Shown here: positions 48,701 to 60,000 of the stretch, piece by piece
Position numbering within the stretch: position 1 is the stretch's first letter
Layout: each line of letters begins with the position of its first letter
NCBI RefSeq assembly: GCF_029227915.1
Contig: NC_079877.1
Location: forward strand, 27,679,851-27,739,850
Length of the DNA stretch: 60,000 nt
Source of the DNA: Hydractinia symbiolongicarpus
Lineage: Eukaryota; Cnidaria; Hydrozoa; Anthoathecata; Hydractiniidae
Direction: 5' to 3'
Notes under the pieces: model-generated
Seen by the model: the letters and a program-made list of their open reading frames with translations, nothing else
What the model was told of the DNA's origin: nothing
Database searches by the model: none
Made by a program: the position numbers and the translations under genes

Positions 48701-50496
48701 GTGGAACACAATAAAGATGTAAGCGAACAGCGGAATGTCAATGCTAACAATAAAAATGATGATGCTGAAAATGATGTTGTTAAATTAAAACCAAAGATGA
48801 AAATACGCATTGCAACAAATGAAGATTTGCAATTAAAAGAAGTTGAAGTAATTTTAAGAGCTGGAAAAGTTGGAAAGGCTCAGGGAGGAAAATATAAAGA
48901 TTTTTGGAATGTTCGCCATAAAGATGGCTCTACAGAATGTATTGATATGAAAAAGGGAATATCAAAAATAGAAAGAATAAATGAAGAAATTAGTCCATCA
49001 ATTAGTGAAGAGATACTGTTAGTTGACAGCACATAGACTGAATTAATTAAGCAAGCAAAAACGAATGAGCTGGAAAATTGGATTAAAAACAATGTTTATA
49101 AAGAGGTTCCAGTGTCTAAACAATCATTGATATTGACAAGATGGGTGATTACCAAGAAATGTGACCAGTCTGGTTTGGTCAAATTTAAAGCAAGGTTAGT
49201 AGCAAGAGGATTTGAAGATAAAGCAGATGTACAAACAGATTCTCCGACCTGCTGTAAAGAGTCACTTAGGATTATGTTTGCTATTATGTCTGTCATTAAT
49301 TGCACATGCCATTCTATCGACATTAAAGCAGCATTTCTTCAAGGAAAGCCTATTGACAGAGAATTGTATATACGTCCACCCAAGGAAGCCTACAAAGAAG
49401 GAACAGTATGGAAATTAAAGACATGTGTTTATGGATTAAACGATGCTTCAAGGACTTGGTATCATAAGGTTTATGAAGAACTTACCAAATTGAATGTTAA
49501 AGTATGTAAATATGACCCTGGTTTACTTTATTGGCACCACAATGGTAAACTAGCAGGTATTATTTCTACACATGTTGATGATTTTTGTTGGGGAGGGAGC
49601 GAATATTTTAAGAGAGAGGTTATTGAAGAGATAAGAAAAATCTTTCAAGTTGGTGTAGAAAAATCAGTCGCGTTCAAATACCTTGGTATAAACCTCAGTT
49701 ATAACGATAACGAGATAATGTTAGATCAGATATCATATGTAAATAGTATCCAAGAAATTTACCTACCTAAAAAGAGATTATTGTCCAAATCAGACGGTTT
49801 AAGTGATGAGGAAAAGACAAAGATGAAGCAATTAATTGGTCAATTAAATTGGGTAGCTACTCAGACAAGACCAGACATTGTTTGATTGCTGTCAGCTGAT
49901 GGGAATTGTAAACAAAGCTACTATTGGTGACCTGACATATTAAACAAAGTTATATGTAAAGTGAAGAAAAATGATGTTGCACTCCACTTTCCAAGCGTAG
50001 GCAATATTGAATAAGCCAAACTTATTTGTTATAGTGATGCTTCATATGGGAATTTGAGTGATGGAGGTTCACAAGGCGGTTATGTTATCTTCCTAAGTAA
50101 CAAAGATAAGTCAATTACGATCCCCTTAGCTTGGCAGTCAAAAAGAGTTAGATGAGTTGTCAAAAGTACACTATCAGCAGAAACGTTAGCTCTTATAGAA
50201 GCTGCAGAATCGTCATACTGGTTATCGAGTATTATTCGAAATGTTGTCTTTGATGGCAAAGGATTGCAATTGAATGTTATACGGATTGCAAGTCTTTGGT
50301 AGATGCTGCACATTGCAGTAAAGGTATTTTGGACAGAAGATTAAGAGTTGACATTGCCATCTTGAAAGAAATGATAGATAAGAAAGAAATTTCAAAACTT
50401 AGTTGGATAACAACAAAAGACCAAATGGCAGACCCAATGACAAAGAATGGAGCTTCGTCAAGTCGACTTTTGCAAGCAATTGCAGAGGCTCGGCTG
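48701..50496 (+). pseudogene. Copia reverse transcriptase and RNase H region
   Basis: The RT frame at 49112-49885 has KARLVARGFED, DIKAAFLQGKPIDRELYIRPP, VYGLNDASRTWY and THVDDFCWGG (the usual YVDD reads HVDD), followed by a stop at 49883. RNase H remains follow: SYGNLSDGGSQGGYVIFL near 50045, then DAAHCSKGILDRRLRVDIA and DQMADPMTK (50296-50499). At least three further breaks. Confidence 0.85.
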
Positions 50497-50617
50497 TAAG
50501 CTGAGAAAGTGAAGAAGTTTGTAAATAGTGTACATATGATTGAGTTGATTTACAGAAAATGAAAAAGACTAATAAAAATGAGAAGACACAGATTCTCACC
50601 AACATTCACTAATTGAA

Positions 50618-50633
50618 GAAAGAGAAGGGAGAT
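50618..50633 (+). other. Polypurine tract
   Basis: AAGAAAGAGAAGGGAGAT lies directly before the right LTR, at the expected place for plus-strand priming. Confidence 0.75.
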
Positions 50634-50847
50634 TGTTGATATTAATATGTTGTCTCCATAATATAGACTGTAAACAATAGTGAATGTTCTTGGTGGGGCC
50701 TCAAGTGGTTGTGCAGTTGTGTTGATATCCAGTTGTGTTGTTGTGTTACGGATCAAATTGTGTTGTTGTGTTTCTGCTGGTTGTGTTTGTGATACCGCTG
50801 AGTAATCAAGTGAGACAATCGAAGTAAGTCATTATTGTTACTTAACA
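50634..50847 (+). repeat. Right LTR (copia)
   Basis: 214 bp, the same ends as the left LTR, followed by the GAGAC target duplication. Confidence 0.93.
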
Positions 50848-51103
50848 GAGACAGGTGCAGACCGTTTTCTCCTACAATTTGCGAATTTATCATCTAAGTT
50901 AGAAAAAGAAGTCAGAGTCACAGCAAAGTTACAGCATGCAGAAAATAAAACAGAAAAATTGTAAAACATATTTGGGGATTCCATCCAAAACACTTTTGTA
51001 CTTGTTCCCACAAAACAAGGATCCCCTTATTTACTTCAGAAAAAATAAGAGGAAATGGAATTCTGCAAGTAACACTTCTTCCTACACCCCTTCACTGCCC
51101 AAC

Positions 51104-51652
51104 ATAGGTTCTGCTTGGTAAAAGTTCTGAGAGTGACTTCCTTTGTTGACTAGCAGAGTCTTGTCAATTGAGGTAAAAGGTAGGTCGTATAAGGCCTGTG
51201 TAAGAAGTGTTATGTTGTACGGTAGTGAGACATAGGCAGTGAAGCAGGAAGATCTTGACCGTTTAGAAAGGAATGATATGAGAATGGTTAGGTGGGTGTG
51301 TAACGCCAGTCTGAGAGACAGAAAGAGTTCAGATGAGCTAAGAAGCCTGTCTAAGTATCCGTAGAATTAAAGATGTTATCCAGATAAGTAGATTGAATTG
51401 GCTGGGGCACTTAAAAAGAATAGAGGAGAATAATTGGGTAAGAAAGTGTAGAGACCTGATATTTCCTGGGGCAAAGCCCAGAGGCAGACCAAGAAAGACT
51501 TTGCAGGAGGTTATAAGGACAGACGTGATACAGAGAAAGTTGAGTTTAGATCTAACACAGTCTAGAGCAGATTGGAAGAGGGTCAATAATATACCCCGTC
51601 CAACCCATGGTAGCATGGAAAACGGACGTTAAGCCGAGAATGATGATGATGA
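51104..51652 (+). mobile_element. LINE 3' fragment
   Basis: Aligns with 39615-40168 of the main LINE, from 'ATAGGTTCTGCTTG' to 'GGACGTTAAGCCGAGAATGATGATGATG'. 5'-truncated, with frameshifts. Confidence 0.85.
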
Positions 51653-53690
51653 CAAATGAAACTCATGCTTATTAAATATGTTATTACTACACTAATTGTT
51701 GTTCTTAAACAGTTCAGACATTTATTGCCCACCCTCCCTGATTAATGTACTAATTGTTTTTTGTGGGGTTTTTCTTTATTTGACACTGTATTACAAGGTC
51801 GGCGATGGCATGGCAACAGTATCGCTCAGGCATGTTATCTTTCACATATTCATCTACACGCAAATACGGCTTTGGTAATGGCACGAGGAGAACAACAACC
51901 TGACACAATATATATCACGTATTCATTGATATGAAGGTTTCCTTGCAGTGGGGCTAAGGTTTATTTGGCTGATAGATCCCACCAAGGTTTTAGTCCAGAG
52001 GCAGAATCAACTATCCCTGTGTCATCTTCTTTCTTATAATTCAACTAATTCTGTTAGGGGTGCTGGGCTTTCTTCGTTATTCGGTTTAAGTTTAGAGTTG
52101 TTCGTTCCGTTCAGTAATAAGGGTAAGTAGGAATTTTTGTAAGTATAGAGCGTGTCAGTTCATGTCAGTTTGTTTTAATGAGACGCACATTTAATTGTCA
52201 ATAATTGTCATATGTAATTGTCATGTAGTGTCAAAAGTCGGTTGTCAAAATGTCTAAAAGAAGCCAGTGGTCACATGTTGCAGTAAAAAGAAGCCCTGTT
52301 GGCCAACTGTTACAATAAACACTCATCATAGACATTAAGTGTCTAGTGTCAAAAGCCAGTTGTCTAGGAATAATGTCAATTGTCTTGTCTGTTACAATGT
52401 CAGTAATTTATTTCGGTCCAAGCACAAGTTTAGAATGGTAGTCCTTTGTCACAAGTTCCCACTCAGGAGTCCTAAGTTTTCATCAGAAGACAGTTACAGT
52501 ATGGTAAGTCATTTTCAGTCCCGAAGCACAAAGTTTAGATTGTGAGTATACGCATTAATAAGTTCTAACGAAGCCCCAGCACCGCAACCCATACCCCAAA
52601 TACTACAGGACAGTGTTATGAATGCAAAACAAGCTAAGAAATCAGTGTGGTTCACCTGGAAACTTTCCAAACACGATGAAAAATAGCTAAAGGTGTCAAC
52701 GTATTTTTCTCTGACACAATCGAAAACTATCAAAATGGAATTGTATAAAGCTAAAGCTTTATACAATTCCATTTTGTAAGAAATGGAATTGTATAAAGCT
52801 AATTTGTAAGAAAATCTAATTTGTAAGAAAATCATTAATTGTGATTTGTTTGGAAATGTCAAAACATAATTGCACAAATCTTCGTCAGTTGGTTTTGGAA
52901 ACCATAAAAACTTTTTACCCAAAGAAACTAACTTTGTGTACATTTTTGTAACAGGAGTCATGAGAAAAGAATGTCTAAAAATAATTTTATGCAATACCTT
53001 TTATAAGATTGTTGATTTTGATTTTATAAAAAAATTTGTTCTGCATCTGCACAAACGGACAATTTCTGCTGAGACATGCTGTAAAACTGCTTATTTAGGG
53101 AAAAAAATAAGGAAATCAGCTTGGCTGATTCTTATAAAAAGACGTGCTAAATAAACAAACTTGTTAAACCCTTAAAGGTAGTGACTGCTTATATCAAGTA
53201 TTCAATTTAATTGAGAGATCAAATCTTACTATTTTCGTGTTTCAAGTTAAAAGTTGAAGAATAAAACGTCCAAGCTGTAATGTTGTTTTCCTGATTTTCG
53301 AATCCCATTCTCCATTTTGAAATCAGTGCTGTTCACGAAAACGAGGCTTTTGTAATATTTTTTTCATTTACGTCATGACCTATGGGTGAAACAAATAAGA
53401 GTTTTACGCCCGTCACCAAGAGGTGAGATTCGAATGAATAATTTATTACTTTTTTTCTTCCTTTTAAAACTTTTAAAATTTGAAGGGCCTTGTACACATT
53501 GGAAAAAAATAAAGTAAGGAGAAAGAAAAAATATGGAAGTGAAATTACTGTTATATCACGCAACCAAATACAATTTTGGATTTTTATCGACTAATTAGGT
53601 ACAACTGCAAAATCAGTCCGAGTTTTGAATATGAATTTGGTTTTTTCGAAAATATTTGCGTGAAAACCAGGTCCTAAGTTTCATATCCCG
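51653..53690. other. Non-coding stretch with palindrome and TGTCA-rich segment
   Basis: No gene supported. It holds the palindrome at 52731-52776 and a segment (52146-52405) with about ten TGTCA words and two copies of 'GTGTCAAAAG'. Confidence 0.4.
52731..52776. repeat. Perfect 22-bp inverted repeat with 2-nt loop
   Basis: The arm CAAAATGGAATTGTATAAAG-CT (52731-52752), AA, then its exact complement (52755-52776). A direct third copy of the arm follows at 52781-52800. Transcription would give a stable hairpin. Confidence 0.9.
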
Positions 53691-53696
53691 ATAAGA

Positions 53697-55710
53697 TGTG
53701 CGCTAAAATCTTTGGGTTTGTGGAAAAAAACATCGCCTTGTGTGCTGCGTATCGCTGCAGTAATAAAAATCAGCTTGAAAAAGATAGAAGTTTCTTTTTC
53801 AAGATGATAAATTACAGAAAGCAATGGGCAGAGATAATCCTCTGAAATATGGAAGGCTATGTTCTGACCATTTTTCGAACATTGTTTCGACTCGAGCCGG
53901 GCCATGCACAGCACAAGCGAGTGTTACAAGGATAGATTGCCAAAACGAAGATTAGTAAGAGGGGCAGTCCCATCAATATTTCCTCATAAAAAGAAACTAA
54001 AGCAAAGAATAGCATCGAAGAAAAGAGTGAAAAAAAGATCACAGGAAGAGGTTAGACTTTGCGTGCAATCTACTTTTCAGGCTCTGTGATTTAAGTGAAA
54101 TTTTCACTTAAACTATTCTCTTTTTAAATCATCTAGGCTGCTTCACAGACTCTACAATGTGAATTTGTTGAATATTGAAGCATTTCAGATGTTAAACTAT
54201 GTTTATCTTATGACACTCCTTCATCATACTCCATTGGTATTCAAACGGAAAGGTTAGGAATATCATCGACAAGAAGTTGTGCAACACAAGTTTCAAGCGT
54301 GAAAGTTTGCAATTTTGCAGTCCAAGTAGACTTTAAACCAGGCACAATAGCTCAAACACAAACAGCAATGGTGATGTGCTCCATCTCATCTCACAATTAC
54401 GCTAAAAATCAAAACACACATATATCATTTAGCGCCTTTTTATAGTTCCCATCTATATAATAATACGCTAAGTGTGTCTGTCTGTTGGTCTATGACAGGC
54501 AAAGTGGATGTGTTTATTTTTCTTTGAGTTAGCCGAAAAAGTTATGTCTCAAACGTTATCTTGGAAACAAGGTAGTGACGTCAATGATTTTTCACCGTGT
54601 GGGTAACTAGGCACTACCTAGGGCCAATTTGGGTAAGTTTCCCAAACCGAGGTCCCCAAATCGGCTTCGGAATGGACCGGTTGATGACGCCATCAAAAAA
54701 CCTTCAAACCCTAATATCTCTGCAACCGTATGTCAAAAGTACATGATCCTATACATTTTCTCATCAGAGTTTCAAGCTCTGCAAACTACAGGAAACAGAT
54801 GAACAAATTTCGCGAAGTTTTTTTTGTTTATACACTGCTGATGTGAGCAAAAAACCTAAAACAACCTAATTTTGTCTATTATTTTTCTGCCTAAGTGGAT
54901 TTTTCCACGGGCCTTATCGACTAGTTATCTATATTTAATTTTCGTACCCAGGGCTTCAAGAACTCTGTAGAATGGTCTCATATCCAGGGCCTCCTTTTAT
55001 GCGACGACTATAAGGAATTATATGAATAGCTGACAACATATTTTTAGATAATTACGAACCAAATATCGATGATAGTGTAAATGTTAGCAAGAGTGAGTTG
55101 GATGACGATGATAATGAAGTGGAAGAACGAAGTAACAAAGTAACAAAGTAACGAGTCGATTCAACAGTGCATTTCAACTGAAGAGTTCTGAAGAATTTTT
55201 AAGTTTTTTTAATGTTCTTGGTGTTTCGACTTCTTTCAATTTAACATGGAATGAATGTAGTGTACATGATTTGAATTCCAAGAATACGATAATTCAGTGT
55301 GAATCACAAGAATCGAGCATAATTGAAGACGTTAAGGATATTGAATGTGACGAAGTGAATCTTGAAGAAAATGATTAAGGCATCTAAAAACAAGAGTAAT
55401 ATATGATCCACTGTTTCTCTAAACCTTGGCCAGAGATGTATATTATGTTATTCTCGTTTAGTGTTCAGAGTTCTTGCACGCTGGGCTCCTGCTGTAGTAA
55501 ACAACCTGTACTGGGCTATAGGAACGGTTAATGAAAATGGAAAAGAGTTAGCAGAAAGATTCGTTTCCGTGGTTCATCACACAGTAAATAAACATGAGTT
55601 CCCACATAACACCATCAATAAACAGTGTGACCACAACAATCACCTGCGCATACTGCCCTCGTCAAAATTGCCACACAAAATACGCTGGTTAAAGACATGG
55701 AACAAATGAA
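53697..55710 (+). pseudogene. Decayed THAP-domain gene (transposase-like), split by a Helitron-like element
   Basis: The THAP zinc finger (C2CH) is readable across frames: CAAYRCSN (about 53740), YRKQWAEI, NPLKYGRLCSDHF (about 53840-53880, Cys and His ligands) and RRLVRGAVPSIFPHKKK (53950-53995). A later SIGIQTERLG-like segment follows near 54235. From 55461 a second conserved part reads FRVLARWAPAVVNNLYWA, ELAERFVSVVHH, NKHEFPHN and KQCDHN, a pattern I associate with uncharacterised THAP/transposase-like invertebrate proteins. A TGA near 53847 and frame changes break it. The 473-bp element at 54452 lies between the two parts. Confidence 0.6.
54452..54924 (+). mobile_element. Non-autonomous Helitron-like element
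   Basis: Begins TCTATATAATAATACG after an A and ends CGACTAG before a T. A hairpin GTGGA-TTTT-TCCAC ends 12 nt before the CTAG. 5'-TC, 3'-CTRR and a subterminal hairpin with insertion between A and T are the Helitron hallmarks. No coding capacity in 473 bp. Related relics at 19455, 31310 and 32040. Confidence 0.65.
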
Positions 55711-58561
55711 CGAACAAATCCACACAACAATGCTTGAAGTGTTTGAGAACTCCTTGAAAAACAAAAGAATAAACTAGAGTTATTATAAATACATTTCAAT
55801 AGTTGTCCTTGTCCAGGACCAGGGTACTCTTGAAATATCCTATTCACAACACAAGAGGGTATGACATGACGTACACCCCTTCAGAATCATTAAAACTGGG
55901 CGGGGTTCCCAAGCCACTCACTCAACAGGTTCATATTGAAAGCCAATAACATTATTTTTGTTGCTTTTAGTCGCCATTTTTATTGAAAAATTGTTTTGAA
56001 AATTGTATCGAACGACTAGAATGCAATCTACATATGTATTCCACAAGGAATAAAATGATAAAGACATCTCAGTGTTATTTCAGAGGGTTTATGCTTTTTC
56101 TTGTTTTTATTCCCAAAATTAGTATTACCACTGACGTCAAATGCATATTTACGCATATTAAATGTTTTACCCAGTCTAACTGTGCAAACATTCAGAATGA
56201 GCAAAGCTGTGTTTCGACATGACTACATGAAATAAAAAGTTTTGTTTATGTTTATGTATCAGTTTTCTTTATCAGTGCACGAATATGAGTTAATACAACC
56301 ATTATAAGTTTCAAGCAGTCACAACCTTTAAGGAATTTAATTATAACAAAAGAAAAACTGCTGCAATCCCCCTGGAAAAGGTGTGACATCAGCATGTACC
56401 TGTCAGATTACACTCAGACTGTACTGTAGTGAATTTCAAATGGCAACAAGGTATTTTAGTGAAGGAAAAGTTGAAAAGTCTTGGTGCAGTTCTTGAAGTC
56501 AATAGGGTTTTTATACAAGTTTGTCATGAGTTTCCCTTTTATACAGATATCGGCCTTGTCAGTAAATGGAGATGTAAATCACTTAGAGTGAACAATAAAC
56601 ATGAAGATCTCTGAAAACCTGAAGAAAACACATGACAAAAAGGGGACAAAAAGAAAGACAACTAAAATATAGGATTTGAACACAATAAAGGATAATGTTC
56701 CAATTTTATCCTACACTTAAAACATTCTGCTCAGTTCTGATAGGAAAACTCTAAGAACAAAAAGGTAACATGATATTCAATGTTCACAATCAGGTGAAAT
56801 CCTGTCTATGGTTTTTTGGACATGTCAATGGAAACTCTCCATTATTTGAAACTAAATTTATCAACAAATAAAAACAAATAAAATCTGAACAAGAAATTGA
56901 AAAATAGGAACAGATAAAGGTATTCAGATATTTTTGTCAACTAAACAATATAAGATTTTTTCTAATCTTGTCACTTTTGAAAATAATAACCAACCACCCT
57001 TGCATTTGAAGATGACTGAAAAGACAAGAATGGTACAAAACCGAAAAAATAACATTTGACCAGAGAACTACTTTGCTTTCTGAGAAAATGTAAAAGATTA
57101 AAACTAATTATCAATGACATAATAACAACTATAATATCTCAGTTTACGTAATTCTTTATCTGGGCAAGAAATTGGTGGATTATTCCCATTAAAAATCTGA
57201 AAATGAGCAACACAACCTGTATACAACATCAACATTGCCAACTGATGTAGTGGAGTATTTCTAGAGACTTAAAGCAGTGTTGGCCAGGTGGCGACAAGAT
57301 TTTTTATTATAACCATCAATAAAAAAAATCACAATTTATGATTTGATAAGTTGACCCATGGTAGATTATTTCAATCTGCCCCTTAACCTAGCCCCAGACT
57401 ATCTTTTCACTGACTATAACTATTCTTTTTCAAAAACACAAATGAGAATGTGCAGAAGATTTATCTTTAGTAGCATGTGTTTTATTGTGTATAAAATAAA
57501 AACAGGTCCCTCAGAGCTTGTGGCAAAAATTATTTTGCAAATGACCAACGCCAAAACATTCTTTGCATATGTATGATTATTGCGTAACATTTCTTCCTTC
57601 AAGTAAGGTAAAAAATAGATCTGAAATAATTCTCACGCAAACATTTTTATGCAGTTAAAATTTTGAAAATAATATACTTTCTATGACTACATGCAAACAA
57701 ACAAACAGGAATTATACTCAAGAATAATATTGGAAGTTGTAAAACCACAAGAGGACACAAACCAATATTTAATGATGATCATTGTTTTAATCATTCAGTA
57801 AAGAAGACGACAAATGTTCTAAAATAGCTTTGCAGGTGAACATTGCAATTTTTCTAGAGCGATGTGCAACTTTTGCCTCTTGTCGATTTTTTTTCTTTTT
57901 TCTTGCTTTGCAAACTTTGTCCAACAATAGTTGTTTGTGTTGATCGAAATCAGTTTTTCAATGATCTAATGTATATACTTGCTGTAGGTTACTTTCTACG
58001 GTGAAGCAATGTGTTTTGTTAATATATTTAACACTTTCACTTATATTATATACTTATATATTAGATGATACAAAGTGAGTAAAGAAACAAAAAAACGACA
58101 AACTTTGTATTATACATTGAATATAATACAAATTTCAAACAAAAGAAAGTTATATTGCTAAATCTAAGTAAATATTGAGTTGATTTAGATACTTCTTTTG
58201 TCACAGGAAGGTAAGCTTTAATAAGAACCACAATGATCATTGGGAAATTCAAGTGGAAGTTAACACAAAAATTGTTTTTTCATATTGGATTGAACTAATC
58301 CATAAAATCATGAAAAATATGACTTATATAGATCCTGAATATTGTTTTCTCAGTAAACCAGTTGCTGATTTGCTTTAAAGAATGGCCTCTTTCTACGGAA
58401 CGCGTTTCGTACTGATAGCCTGGGACCACACAAGACTAAGGACATAAAAGCGTTCAAAAACAAAAATTAGAACCTCGTGTATAGGTACAGGCATACTGGA
58501 ATCAGTGCCTGCTGTCATATTAATAATTTATTTGAAGTAATATACCAAGTTATATATTTCA
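55711..58561. other. Non-coding stretch, nothing recognised
   Basis: AT-rich. Scattered short open frames on both strands have no family signature. A lysine-rich minus-strand open stretch near 57790-57960 lacks a matching acceptor. Confidence 0.35.
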
Positions 58562-58691
58562 CTAGTCAGTAACCCGTGGATAAATCCACGGCTTCGCCCG
58601 TCCCTTATTAACTGCATTTTGTGCGCCTGGCTACTGCTGTTACCATTTTGTGTGACATACAGAGAGACGTATACAGGTATTATAATATAGA
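58562..58691 (-). mobile_element. Short (130 bp) Helitron-like element
   Basis: On the minus strand it begins TCTATATTATAATACC and ends with the hairpin CCGTGGAT-TT-ATCCACGG, GTTACTGA and CTAG before a T. The 8-bp stem is perfect. The ends match those of 54452-54924, so both are likely moved by the same machinery. Confidence 0.6.
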
Positions 58692-59321
58692 TAAAACATA
58701 TTTCAGATAATATGCATATATATCACAACACACAAACTTATTTGTGTACTTTGTTTGATAACACTATCTATCTCGTGCTCACAATACACCTGATATATTG
58801 TGGCATTTGCAACAGGTGTTTGTGTGATATTTGTTTATAATATGTTTATTGCAAAATCTTAAGCAGAAGAATTTTATTGGTGATAGTTATTGTTTAGGTG
58901 CAAATACACCTTCCTCCAATTATGTTGTTGATTTACACTATACATAGAATTTTTAATTTGCTTACTGGTGCTTGATTGCATTCACCAGCAAAATACAACG
59001 TTGTTTTAGCTCCGTTTTGATAATATTAGACGAAATTCAGCATTTTTTTAAGCTCCATACGATCACATTTTGATGGTTTTAGAACAAAACATGGCATTGT
59101 TTAAGCTCCATAGGACCGTGTTTTAATGATTTAGAACAATTTTAAAATCTTTTAAAAAAGAATCAAAAATATTTATTGTTAAGAGGGATAAAATGAGGAA
59201 AAATCAATTTGATATTTTAGTGTTTTCAATAGTGTGCTCAAAGTTTAAAATTCCTTAAATATATTTAATCTATTTTTAATCTTAAATATATTTAATCTGT
59301 ATGTATCTGTATATCTAATCT
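58692..59321. other. Non-coding stretch before LINE fragment
   Basis: No gene. A near-repeat 'AACATGGCATTGTTTAAGCTCCATA' type unit recurs two or three times at 58980-59125. Confidence 0.4.
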
Positions 59322-59808
59322 GTATGATGTATGAGGCCTGTGTAAAAAGTGTTATGTTGTACGTTAATGAGACATGGGCAGTGAAGCAGGAAGATCTTGA
59401 CCGTTTAGAAAGAAATGATATGATAATGGTTAGGTGGATGCGTAACACCAGTCTGAGAGACAAAAAGAGTTCAGATGAGCTAAGAAGCAGACTAAGTATC
59501 CATAGAATTAAAGATGTTATCCAGATCAGAAGATTGAATTGGCTGGGGCACTTGGAAAGAATGGAGGAGGATAATTGGGTAAGAAAGTGTAGAGACTTGA
59601 TAGTTCCCGGGGCAAAGCCCAGGGGCAGACCAAGAAAAACTTGGCAGGAGGTTATAAGGACAGACTTGATACAGAGGAAGTTGAGTTTAGATCTAACACA
59701 GTCTAGATCAGATTGGAAGAGGGTCATTAAGATGCCCCGTCCAACCCATGCTAGCATGGGAAACGGATATTAAGCCGAGAATGATGATGATGATGATGAT
59801 GATGATAA
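59322..59808 (+). mobile_element. LINE 3' fragment with open C-terminal frame and (TGA)n tail
   Basis: Open from 59324 to 59773, coding 149 residues of the LINE C-terminal region: ETWAVKQEDLDRLERND, IHRIKDVIQIRRLNWLG, and a GAKPRGRPRKTW stretch. It ends CCCGTCCAACCCATGCTAGC, GAGAATGATGATG and about seven TGA units. It is the best-preserved 3' end of the family here, and 5'-truncated. Confidence 0.88.
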
Positions 59809-60000
59809 TTAAAGAGAGTTATGCAGAACGAATAAAAAATTGCATCTCTACAAATAACATAGGAAACGTTCACACTTTAATAATCTATACAAATTTATTA
59901 TTAGTTATAATATAGTTAATAATAATATAGTTATGCCTTTTTAATTTATTTATTCTTTTCATTTTTATCTTGTGATGTTATGTTATCCTGTTGTCTGTTT

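Larger units (their letters stand above)
45928..50852 (+). mobile_element. Ty1/copia LTR retrotransposon with 5-bp target duplication
   Basis: A complete insertion: GAGAC duplicated at 45928-45932 and 50848-50852; LTRs of 214 bp each, starting TGTTGATATT and ending TTACTTAACA; a primer-binding site; gag-pol in the order protease, integrase, RT, RNase H, which is diagnostic of copia; and a purine tract before the right LTR. The LTRs differ at about four positions (near 2%), so the insertion is fairly young, yet the coding part already has several stops and frameshifts. Confidence 0.92.

Noticed and set aside
57790-57960. Minus-strand lysine-rich open stretch ending in a stop, like a last exon
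   Set aside because: Two overlapping frames look equally plausible, and the only nearby acceptor leads into a stop in the better frame.
59783-59808. (TGA)n microsatellite as an independent feature
   Set aside because: It is the 3' tail of the LINE family, seen at every LINE 3' end in the window.
1-60000. CRISPR arrays, operons, tRNA or rRNA genes
   Set aside because: No regular spacer-repeat array or clover-leaf sequence was seen, and the window is eukaryotic.

Overview
Eukaryotic (metazoan) genomic DNA. It is AT-rich and has spliced genes with GT-AG introns and animal-type transposable elements: an APE-type LINE, a Penelope-like element, a Ty1/copia LTR element, Helitron-like elements and a THAP-domain relic. 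The style suggests a marine invertebrate such as a cnidarian. I infer this from repeat type and gene family and cannot prove it here.

The left three quarters (about 1-44,400) is a tandem array of three paralogous genes, all on the minus strand. Gene A (exon 1 near 12,814; coding 9,553 to beyond position 1) is cut by the window edge. Gene B (exon 1 near 21,924; remains at 18,301-13,941) is a pseudogene. Gene C (exon 1 near 44,306; coding 35,695-24,533) is complete. I rebuilt the exon structure from splice sites. In gene C six coding exons (919, 25, 251, 2845, 26 and 1589 nt) join in phase with no stop to give a predicted 1,884-residue protein. The same exon order, phases and two micro-exons recur in gene A. 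Domain order is: a DZIP3-like HEPN domain with an intact R-N-x3-H ribonuclease motif and an internal cysteine-rich insertion; a small exon-encoded module I do not recognise; a large superfamily-1 helicase-like P-loop NTPase (Walker A GSFGSGKS, Walker B FDEYD); and a KH RNA-binding domain (GKRG loop) followed by a long unrecognised C-terminal region. A candidate RNase, an NTP-driven motor and an RNA-binding domain in one protein, in a fast-changing tandem array, suggests an RNA-sensing or RNA-cleaving defence family. That function is inferred. This array is the best candidate for an undescribed system in the window.

Mobile elements fill the introns and the right-hand part. Intron 1 of gene A holds a minus-strand LINE split by a Penelope-like element. 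Intron 1 of gene C holds a nearly full-length but broken LINE (37,170-40,168), a 3' LINE fragment and a Gypsy-like integrase relic. Right of the array are a Ty1/copia element with 214-bp LTRs and 5-bp target duplications (45,928-50,852), more LINE 3' ends (51.1 and 59.3 kb), a decayed THAP-domain gene interrupted by a Helitron-like element (53.7-55.7 kb) and a second, 130-bp Helitron-like element (58.56 kb). The remaining stretches to the right show no gene I can support. I see no tRNA, rRNA or CRISPR.
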